From Nitrosomonas nitrosa (GTDB lineage Bacteria > Pseudomonadota > Gammaproteobacteria > Burkholderiales > Nitrosomonadaceae), in NCBI RefSeq assembly GCF_003051105.1, contig NZ_QAOO01000015.1, forward strand, positions 28,035 through 92,034: DNA of 64,000 nucleotides. The letters run 5' to 3'. The position numbers were made by a program, and so were the translations under genes. Shown here piece by piece: positions 53,973-61,982 of the stretch; position 1 is the first letter of the stretch; each line of letters opens with the position of its first letter. The notes beneath the pieces were generated by a model. The model did no database searches and had not been told where the DNA came from. It saw only the letters and a program-made list of their open reading frames with translations.

Positions 53973-56900
53973 TGGATAACGTGGACGAGATGCAAGAAAG
54001 TACAGATTTCGATATTGCAATTATTGGAATGGCGTGCCGCTTTCCTGGTGCAAATGACATCGAATCTTTTTGGCACAATCTCAAGGAAGGGATTGAATCG
54101 ATCACCCGCTTGACTGACGATGCGCTGCGAGCACGAGGCGTACCTGACGAAGTACTGAATGATCCGCGCTATGTTAAGGCTGTTGCGCATTTGGATGAAG
54201 TTGATGGCTTCGATGCCTCTTTTTTCGGCTATACCCCACGTGAAGCAGCGGAAACCGATCCCCAGCATCGGCTCTTTCTGGAAGTAGCATGGCAAGCCCT
54301 GGAAGATGCGGGTTACGATCCTTCCCGCTATGCGGGTCCCGTTGGCGTTTATGCGGGTTGTGGTGTGAACACCTATTTACTGCTGAATCTGATGTCGAGC
54401 GGACATAGGATGGATAAGCAAGACATTTCTTCGCTGCAAGGGCTTATGAACGGCAACAACAAGGACTCCATGACGACCACGGTCGCTTATAAGCTCGATT
54501 TGCGTGGTCCTGGGATGACAGTGCAGACGGCATGTTCAACTTCGCTTGCTGCAACGCATGTCGCTTGCCGTGCTCTGCTCAATCATGAAGCCGATATGGC
54601 TATCGCAGGAGGCGCTTGGGTGAATCTGTTGCACGAAGATGGCTATTACTATCAACCTGGCGCGATTCTTTCGCCCGATGGACATTGCAGGGCCTTCGAC
54701 GCAAAGGCAGCGGGCACAGTCATTGGCAGCGGCGTCGGCATCGTCGTATTGAAACGGTTAGCGGACGCTGTGGCTGACGGAGACGCTATTCATGCAGTCA
54801 TCAAGGGATCGGCAATCAATAATGACGGTTCGGCCAAAGCTGGCTATACCGCCCCGAGTATAGAGGGGCAGGCGGATGTCATTCTCGCTGCCCAGGCTTT
54901 CGCCGGGGTTTCAGCTGATACGATTAGTTATGTTGAAGCGCATGGAACGGGTACCACGCTCGGTGATCCGATCGAGATTGCGGCTTTGACACAAGCATTC
55001 CGTGAAAGTACCGATCTGAAGGAGTTTTGTGGCATTGGCTCAGTCAAGACCAATGTCGGACATCTCGATGCGGCTGCCGGTGTGGCGGGGCTAATCAAGA
55101 CAGTGCTTTCCTTGAAGCATCGGATATTGCCTCCTAGCTTGAATTTTGAACAACCCAATCCACAGATCGATTTTGCTTCCAGTCCTTTTTATGTCAATAC
55201 TGTTAGTAAAATCTGGCCGGAAGGTTCGACGCCGCGCCGTGCCGGCGTCAGCTCATTCGGTATCGGTGGCACCAACGTGCACATGATCGTCGAAGAAGCG
55301 CCAAACCTTGCGCCTTCGAGTGAATCGCGTGATTGGCAGCTGCTTACGTTGTCGGCACGAAGCCCTGAGGCACTGGAGCAATCCGTGAGGCGAGTGCAAC
55401 AGCACCTGGTAACGCATACCGAGCAACCATTGGCTGATATCGCATACACTTTGCACGTCGGTAGAAAACAGTTTTCTCAGCGGGCAATTGCACTTTGTCA
55501 TGATTACGAAGATGCCGTGACACTGCTGGAAAACCGGGAACATGATCGTTTTCAATGGCAGTACGGCATAACCGAGAACCGCCCGGTAACTTTCATGTTT
55601 CCAGGACAAGGTGCACAACATATCGATATGGCACGCGATCTATATCAGCGCGAACCCATCTTCCGGCAAGAATTCGATCGTTGTTTGCAATTATTGCAAC
55701 CGCTACTCGATTTTGATCTTCTCTCAATGCTTTATCCGGGTGCTGATGAAGCTAATCGTTTAGCTGCTTCAGCACGGCTCGAGCAGACCGAGGTTACCCA
55801 GCCCGCACTGTTTGCTATCGAGTATGCAATGGCACGATTGTGGATGGCCTGGGGTATTCAACCCGCTTCGATGATCGGCCACAGTGTAGGCGAATATGTG
55901 GCCGCATGTCTCGCGGAGGTGTTTACTCTGGAAGATGCGCTGCGACTGGTTGTATTACGCGGTCACTTGTTACAGCAAATGGAAGCAGGTGCCATGTTGG
56001 CCGTTATGTTGCCTGAAGCGGAACTCATGTCTTATCCCATCCAAGATTGTGATTTGGCGGCTGTCAATGGGCCTGCGCTTTGCGTACTATCCGGCCCACT
56101 TGCTGCAATCGAGGCTGCAGAGAAAAAATTGACAGCAGCCAATGTTGATTGCCGGCGATTGCATGTGACACGTGCGTTCCACTCAAGCATGGTTGAACCC
56201 CTGTTGCCCGATTTTATTGGTCAGGTTGCCAAAGTTAAGCTTCATTCACCCAAGATTCCTTTTTTCTCTAATCTCAGTGGCGATTGGATTACTGCGCAGG
56301 AAGCGACCGATGCGTACTATTGGGGGCGGCATGTGCGTGAAGCGGTGCGTTTCAATGATGGGTTGCATACTTTGCTGAGTGACCTGGCGCAAATTTTGTT
56401 GGAAGTGGGGCCTGGAGAAACACTGGCAACGTTGGCGCTACGCCACCCCAACGCAAAACCTGAACAGCTCATTCTGTCATCCTTGCCCCATCCGAATAAA
56501 AGTCATTCAGCCCTGAAACATTTCTATCTCAGTCTTGGCAAACTTTGGTTGCATGGATTAAACATCGATTGGAATCGGTTTTACGAACATGAACAACGCC
56601 ATCGTGTCCCGCTACCAACCTATCCATTCGAACGCCAATCCTATTGGATTAAAGCAGGAGATGGACAAACAGCGTCCAAAATAGCTATGCAGTCAGTTAC
56701 GGAAGCCAAGCAACGTGAACAAGCTGCTGCACGCTCAATAAATGATTGGCTCTATACACCATCATGGCAACGCACCGCACAAATCGGCAATGACAATACG
56801 CGCTTTGAACAAGCCGGTGTTTATTTAATTTTGTGCGATGAACATTTGATCGGTACTGCATTGGCAAGTCATCTGCGTGTATTTGGTATCGAGCCTATCA

Positions 56901-58564
56901 TGGTTTTTGCTGGTACGGGTTTTGTAAAGGAAAGTGCGCATCGTTACCGAATCTGTCCCGCTAATCCTTCGGACTTCAATCAATTGCTGCAAGCAATACG
57001 TGAAGAAGGTAACGCGATTGGACACATTTTTTACCTCTGGAGTTTAAGTACAGAAGAGGAAATCAATGCTCAGATAGATAGCCTATCCCACAATTTCTAT
57101 AGCTTGCTGTTTCTAGCGAGATCGCTGGAAGACAATTTAACACCGCTTCCATCGGGACAAAAAATGGCTATTACGATCGTAGCCAACCAATTGGAGGACG
57201 TGACCGGTAGCGAGATGTTGTCTCCAGAAAAAGCGTTGCTTTATGGACCCTACAAGGTTATTCCCCAGGAATACGAGTTTATGACTTGCCGACTGATTGA
57301 CATTGAATTGCGTGTGTGGGATAGCATGAGCCGGATGCGGCTCGCCAAACAGATTTTTGCAGAGTCGCAATTAGATAACGAGACGGCTGTGGTGGCATAC
57401 CGAGGGCCTCACCGATGGGTTCAGCATTTTGAAACCCTGGAATACCACACGGCAGCCACCGATCGCCTCAAACCAGGTGGCGTTTACTTGATTACGGGCG
57501 GATTGGGCGGTATAGGACTGACCATTGCTGACTATCTTGCCCGTACGCAGCAGGCAAAATTGGTCTTACTGGGACGTACTCCTATCCTTCCGCGCGAGCA
57601 TTGGCCAGAGATTTTATCGACAGCGAATCAAGGCAGCACACCGAGAGGCAAAATAGAAAAAATTCTCCATTTGGAAAAATTGGGCGCTGAAGTGCTGGTG
57701 CTGAATGCCGACGTAGCTAATCTCAGTGAAATGAAAGCAGCAGTGAAGCAAGCACGGAAATTGTTCGGTGAGATCAATGGCGTGATTCATGCCGCGGGTG
57801 AGGTCAGCAGTGGATTGCTCTCTAACAAAACAAATGAAGCGATTGCACGGGTATTTGCAGCAAAAGTGAATGGAATGCGTGTTTTACAATCAATTTTTAA
57901 AGATGATACGCTTGACTTCATGCTGTTATGCTCATCACTCGCAACCATCGCAGGTGGGCTCAGCAAAATTGACTACTGTGCCGCCAACGCTTATTTGGAT
58001 GCGGTCGCGCGAGCAGCTTATCGCGAATCATCCTATCCCATTGTTTCTGTCAACTGGGATAGCTGGCGAGAGGTTGGCATGGCAGCAAACATGGAAATGC
58101 CAGAAGGTGTAGGCATTACGCCACAGGCAGGAGCTGAAGTGTTCGAGCGTATTATAAACGGCTTACATATTCCTCAAGTGATTGTTTCAACGCTTGATTT
58201 GCAAAGCCGGTTGAGTCAGACCCAGCAGGATTTGGTGGCTCAACCCTTCACCTTTACGGCACCCGTCAAAACAAGCAGATTCCCACGGCCGGCATTGCCG
58301 ACGGCATTCAGACCCCCTGAAAGCGAATTGGAAACAAGCATCGCGGAGATTTGGCAAAGCCTGTTGGGAATCGACGCCATTGGTATGGACGATAATTTGT
58401 TTGAATTAGGCGGCGACTCGCTCTTAGGAATACAACTCCTTTCCAGAATACGTACGCATTTTTCAGTTGATCTTCATCCTGCCGACTTCTTCAGATCACC
58501 TACCATCGCAAGCTTGGCCGCGTTGGTCGAAACCAAATTGCTTGACGAAATAGAATACTCTTGA
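53972..58564 (+). CDS. Type I polyketide synthase module: KS-AT-KR-ACP
   Basis: The 1530-residue protein has a ketosynthase (about 10-430) with DTQ-equivalent active site TACSTSLA (Cys188), EAHGTGTTLGDP and NVGHLDAAAG. The acyltransferase (about 530-850) has FPGQGAQ, GHSVGEY (Ser638) and RAFHSS, close to the HAFH motif of malonyl-specific domains. A ketoreductase (about 1170-1370) has LITGGLGGIGLT and the catalytic Tyr in DYCAANAYLD. The ACP Ser is at 1483 (LGGDSLL). No dehydratase is present, so one malonate unit would be added and reduced to a beta-hydroxy acid. ATG 53972 overlaps the NRPS stop (TGATG), with AGAGG 8 bases upstream. Confidence 0.95.
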   Translation: MDNVDEMQESTDFDIAIIGMACRFPGANDIESFWHNLKEGIESITRLTDDALRARGVPDEVLNDPRYVKAVAHLDEVDGFDASFFGYTPREAAETDPQHRLFLEVAWQALEDAGYDPSRYAGPVGVYAGCGVNTYLLLNLMSSGHRMDKQDISSLQGLMNGNNKDSMTTTVAYKLDLRGPGMTVQTACSTSLAATHVACRALLNHEADMAIAGGAWVNLLHEDGYYYQPGAILSPDGHCRAFDAKAAGTVIGSGVGIVVLKRLADAVADGDAIHAVIKGSAINNDGSAKAGYTAPSIEGQADVILAAQAFAGVSADTISYVEAHGTGTTLGDPIEIAALTQAFRESTDLKEFCGIGSVKTNVGHLDAAAGVAGLIKTVLSLKHRILPPSLNFEQPNPQIDFASSPFYVNTVSKIWPEGSTPRRAGVSSFGIGGTNVHMIVEEAPNLAPSSESRDWQLLTLSARSPEALEQSVRRVQQHLVTHTEQPLADIAYTLHVGRKQFSQRAIALCHDYEDAVTLLENREHDRFQWQYGITENRPVTFMFPGQGAQHIDMARDLYQREPIFRQEFDRCLQLLQPLLDFDLLSMLYPGADEANRLAASARLEQTEVTQPALFAIEYAMARLWMAWGIQPASMIGHSVGEYVAACLAEVFTLEDALRLVVLRGHLLQQMEAGAMLAVMLPEAELMSYPIQDCDLAAVNGPALCVLSGPLAAIEAAEKKLTAANVDCRRLHVTRAFHSSMVEPLLPDFIGQVAKVKLHSPKIPFFSNLSGDWITAQEATDAYYWGRHVREAVRFNDGLHTLLSDLAQILLEVGPGETLATLALRHPNAKPEQLILSSLPHPNKSHSALKHFYLSLGKLWLHGLNIDWNRFYEHEQRHRVPLPTYPFERQSYWIKAGDGQTASKIAMQSVTEAKQREQAAARSINDWLYTPSWQRTAQIGNDNTRFEQAGVYLILCDEHLIGTALASHLRVFGIEPIMVFAGTGFVKESAHRYRICPANPSDFNQLLQAIREEGNAIGHIFYLWSLSTEEEINAQIDSLSHNFYSLLFLARSLEDNLTPLPSGQKMAITIVANQLEDVTGSEMLSPEKALLYGPYKVIPQEYEFMTCRLIDIELRVWDSMSRMRLAKQIFAESQLDNETAVVAYRGPHRWVQHFETLEYHTAATDRLKPGGVYLITGGLGGIGLTIADYLARTQQAKLVLLGRTPILPREHWPEILSTANQGSTPRGKIEKILHLEKLGAEVLVLNADVANLSEMKAAVKQARKLFGEINGVIHAAGEVSSGLLSNKTNEAIARVFAAKVNGMRVLQSIFKDDTLDFMLLCSSLATIAGGLSKIDYCAANAYLDAVARAAYRESSYPIVSVNWDSWREVGMAANMEMPEGVGITPQAGAEVFERIINGLHIPQVIVSTLDLQSRLSQTQQDLVAQPFTFTAPVKTSRFPRPALPTAFRPPESELETSIAEIWQSLLGIDAIGMDDNLFELGGDSLLGIQLLSRIRTHFSVDLHPADFFRSPTIASLAALVETKLLDEIEYS

Positions 58565-58601
58565 GCAATTGGCTACGCAGAAACATGAATCGTATTTCTT
58601 T

Positions 58602-61600
58602 ATGACAAACAATCTCGATCTTGCACAACGTCGGGCACGACTTACTCCAGAGCAACGTCAGCGGCTTGCGCAGCGACTACAGGCCGCTGGTAAGGTCGCT
58701 CAGCAAACTTTTGTTATCCCGCGGCGGTTAGCGAATGAGCGTGTCTATTTATCCTATGCTCAGCAGCGTCACTGGTTCTTATGGCAACTGGATCCGCACA
58801 GTAATGCCTATCATTTAGGGAGTACATTGCGGCTGACTGGTCAACTAAATAAACCAGCGTTGGAAAAGAGTTTTCAGATATTGGTGGCTCGGCATGAATC
58901 GTTGCGCACCGTATTCCGCGCCAATGCGCAAGGTCTTCCCGAGCAAATCATCGAACCGGCAGGGCGATTCAAACTGACCGTGACCGATTTGCGTGATGTG
59001 CCAACAGCCCTGCGTGCAAGCCGCATACGGGAAGAAGCGATCCGCATTCATACTACGCCTTTCGATCTCACGCAAGGCCCGCTATTGCGTGTGGTTCTGC
59101 TCCAGGTTGAACCGGAAGAACATCATCTGGTAGTGGTGATGCACCACATCATCTCGGATGCCTGGTCCAACCGCATCATCATCGATGAATTTGCTGCCTG
59201 TTATCGTGCTCATTGCGAGGGTCAGCAAGCGGTGATACCACCGCTTTCAATTCAATATGCAGATTATGCGAACTGGCAGCGTAGCTGGCTGGAAGCGGGC
59301 GAGAAAGAACGGCAATTGGCCTACTGGCGTAGCCAACTGGGTGAAACTCACCCTGTATTGCAATTGCCGACCGATCATCCCCGCCCATCGACCAGCAACT
59401 ATCGTGCCGCTCACTATGACTTTATTCTGCCATCCTCATTGATTGAACGTCTGCAATGGCAGATGAAAACACGGGGTATGACGCTGTTCATGGGGTTATT
59501 GGCGGGCTTCCAAGCATTGTTATACCGTTATACCGGCCAAAGCGATATTCGGGTGGGCGTGCCGGTTGCCAACCGTCACCGGGTAGAAACTGAGAATTTG
59601 GTTGGCTGTTTGGTAAATACGCAAGTGTTGTGCAACCGAATCGATGGACATATACCGCTGGAACGGCTGCTCGCGCAAACCCGCGATGCTGCCTTGGGTG
59701 CGCAAGCTTATCAGGATCTGCCCTTTGAGCAGTTGGTTGAAGCGCTGCAGCCGGAGCGTAATCTGAATCTCAATCCATTGTTCCAGGTGATGTTTAATCA
59801 TCTGCGCGAAGACTATCGTGCACTGGCGCAACTGCCGGGATTGACAGTAGAGGAACACGCGTTTGACGAGCAGGGTGCGCAGTTTGAACTGTCGTTGGAT
59901 ACCGTTGAACGGCCAGATGGTCGGGTCGAAGCGCGTTTCACCTATGCAGCTGAACTGTTTGATCTGCAGACCATCAAGCGCATGGGCGAGCATTATCTTC
60001 GCTTACTCGATCAATTGGCGCAGCTGACTGAACAGCCAGCACGTTGTTTAGGTGACATCATTCTCCTGAGTGAAACAGAGCAGGCACAGCTCAAGGCCTG
60101 GGGCATCAACGAGTACCGCTATGCGTCGGCAGAACCGGTGCACCGTCTGATCGAACGACAGGCGCTACTCCGCCCGAACGCAACGGCACTGATTTTTGGC
60201 GATACGGAACTGAGTTACGCGCAACTGAACCGGCGTGCGAACCGGCTGGCGCACCGGTTGATCGCATTGGGTATTCAACCTGAAAGCCGAGTAGGGATCG
60301 CAGTGGAGCGCTCGATCGACATGATCGTGGGACTGCTTGCCATTCTCAAAGCAGGCGGCGCGTATGTGCCGCTCGACCCGGATTATCCGCGTGAGCGGTT
60401 GCAATACATGGTGATGGACAGCGGCATCGGGTTGCTGCTCACCCAGCAAGCGATTGAAGCACGCATTCCACATCCTGCCCATGGCAACGTGCTGTTGCTG
60501 GATACGCTGGATCTGGACGATACGTCTGATGATAATCCGTCGGTTGCCCTGCATGGCGAGCATCTCGCCTATATCATCTATACCTCTGGCTCCACCGGTC
60601 AACCCAAAGGGGTGGCGGTGGCGCATCATGCCTTGGTGGAACATGCATTGATTGCTGTTGAATTCTTCAAGCTGAACAGTGCCGATCGCATGCTGCAATT
60701 TTCTACCATCAATTTCGATGGTTTTATCGAGCAGCTCTTTCCACCATTATGTGTGGGTGCGGCAATTGTCTTGCGTGGCCCGGTGCTGTGGGACAGCGAG
60801 GCGCTCTACCAGGAGCTGATCGCCAAACGCATCACTGTGGCTGATCTGACCACCGCCTATTGGTTCTTATTAGTACAGGATTTTGCCAGACAGGGGCCGC
60901 GTGACTACGGTGCGTTACGCCAAGTGCACGCTGGGGGCGAAGCCATGTCACCCGAAGGCATCAAGGCCTGGCGGCAAGCAGGCTTATCGGGCGTGGTTTT
61001 GCTGAACACCTATGGGCCGACCGAAGCGATCGTGACCGCGACGGTGGCTGATTGTGGCGGGGAAGCGCAAGATGATCAACAGGAACCGGACGTCTCGATC
61101 GGCAAGCCGCTGCCTGCCCGCCATATTTATCTGCTTGACGCCAATCTGATGCCGGTGGCAGCCGGCATCGCAGGCGAACTGTATATCGGTGGCGAACTGC
61201 TCGCACGCGGTTATCTGAACCGGCCTGGGTTGACTGCAGAGCGGTTTGTCGCCGATCCGTTCGACAGCCAGGGCGGGCGGCTTTACCGTACCGGGGATTT
61301 GGCCAGATGGCGGGAAGATGGGCAGATCGAATACCTGGGGCGGGTCGATCACCAGGTCAAGATCCGGGGTTTTCGCATCGAACTGGGCGAAATTGAAACG
61401 CAACTGCTGCAGCAGTCGGCCGTACGGGAAGCGGTGGTCGTGGCCAAGGAAGGGCCGAGCGGCACCCGGCTGGTGGCATATGTATCGCTGCACGCGGAAC
61501 ATGCAGCGTCCTCCCCCTCTACATTGCGGGAAGCGCTCGCGCAGAGCCTACCCGATTACATGCTGCCTTCGGCGATTGTGGTGCTGGACAATCTGCCCCT

Positions 61601-61976
61601 GAATGCGAACGGCAAAGTTGATCGCAAGCGTCTGCCGGAACCGGAGTTTGTCAGCGAAGGTGACTATGCCGCGCCCGAAGGGGAGGTGGAACAAGTCCTT
61701 GCCAACATCTGGGTAGAAGTGCTGGGTATGGGCCGGGTAGGGCGCAACGACAATTTCTTCGAATTGGGCGGACACTCGCTAGCTATTTTGCAAGTTCAGC
61801 AAAAATTGCACCTTAGCTTATCTATTTCCGTACCCCTGCGGCTCTTTTTTGAACAACCTATATTGAAAGCCATCGCAACAGTGATCCGGGAAGAATACAT
61901 GTCAGTTTCCAGGAAAGCCAGGGAACAGAGTGAGTTATCGGAAATGGCTGAGTTACTCGATATATTGGAGAATTAA
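58602..61976 (+). CDS. NRPS module: C-A-PCP
   Basis: The 1124-residue protein has an N-terminal helix (LDLAQRRARLTPEQRQRL), a condensation domain with MHHIISDAWSNR (about 180-188; the usual Gly is Ala), an adenylation domain with IIYTSGSTGQPKG (about 659) and NTYGPTEAIVT, and a PCP (LGGHSL, Ser at 1059) followed by an acidic tail (LSEMAELLDILE). The pocket region NFDGFIEQL gives Asp, Gly and Glu at three of the specificity positions, which can indicate a basic substrate, but this is not firm. The start is uncertain: ATG 58602 is used; TTG 58569 is also open. It receives the chain from the PKS. Confidence 0.94.
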   Translation: MTNNLDLAQRRARLTPEQRQRLAQRLQAAGKVAQQTFVIPRRLANERVYLSYAQQRHWFLWQLDPHSNAYHLGSTLRLTGQLNKPALEKSFQILVARHESLRTVFRANAQGLPEQIIEPAGRFKLTVTDLRDVPTALRASRIREEAIRIHTTPFDLTQGPLLRVVLLQVEPEEHHLVVVMHHIISDAWSNRIIIDEFAACYRAHCEGQQAVIPPLSIQYADYANWQRSWLEAGEKERQLAYWRSQLGETHPVLQLPTDHPRPSTSNYRAAHYDFILPSSLIERLQWQMKTRGMTLFMGLLAGFQALLYRYTGQSDIRVGVPVANRHRVETENLVGCLVNTQVLCNRIDGHIPLERLLAQTRDAALGAQAYQDLPFEQLVEALQPERNLNLNPLFQVMFNHLREDYRALAQLPGLTVEEHAFDEQGAQFELSLDTVERPDGRVEARFTYAAELFDLQTIKRMGEHYLRLLDQLAQLTEQPARCLGDIILLSETEQAQLKAWGINEYRYASAEPVHRLIERQALLRPNATALIFGDTELSYAQLNRRANRLAHRLIALGIQPESRVGIAVERSIDMIVGLLAILKAGGAYVPLDPDYPRERLQYMVMDSGIGLLLTQQAIEARIPHPAHGNVLLLDTLDLDDTSDDNPSVALHGEHLAYIIYTSGSTGQPKGVAVAHHALVEHALIAVEFFKLNSADRMLQFSTINFDGFIEQLFPPLCVGAAIVLRGPVLWDSEALYQELIAKRITVADLTTAYWFLLVQDFARQGPRDYGALRQVHAGGEAMSPEGIKAWRQAGLSGVVLLNTYGPTEAIVTATVADCGGEAQDDQQEPDVSIGKPLPARHIYLLDANLMPVAAGIAGELYIGGELLARGYLNRPGLTAERFVADPFDSQGGRLYRTGDLARWREDGQIEYLGRVDHQVKIRGFRIELGEIETQLLQQSAVREAVVVAKEGPSGTRLVAYVSLHAEHAASSPSTLREALAQSLPDYMLPSAIVVLDNLPLNANGKVDRKRLPEPEFVSEGDYAAPEGEVEQVLANIWVEVLGMGRVGRNDNFFELGGHSLAILQVQQKLHLSLSISVPLRLFFEQPILKAIATVIREEYMSVSRKAREQSELSEMAELLDILEN
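60148..60540 (+). repeat. Duplicated A-domain segment, copy 1
   Basis: This part of the first C-A-PCP gene is nearly identical to 63514-63906 at an offset of 3366 bp, equal to 1122 codons. By eye I count about 17 differences in 393 positions, many silent. It covers the start of the adenylation domain. Confidence 0.85.
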
Positions 61977-61982
61977 TTAGAA

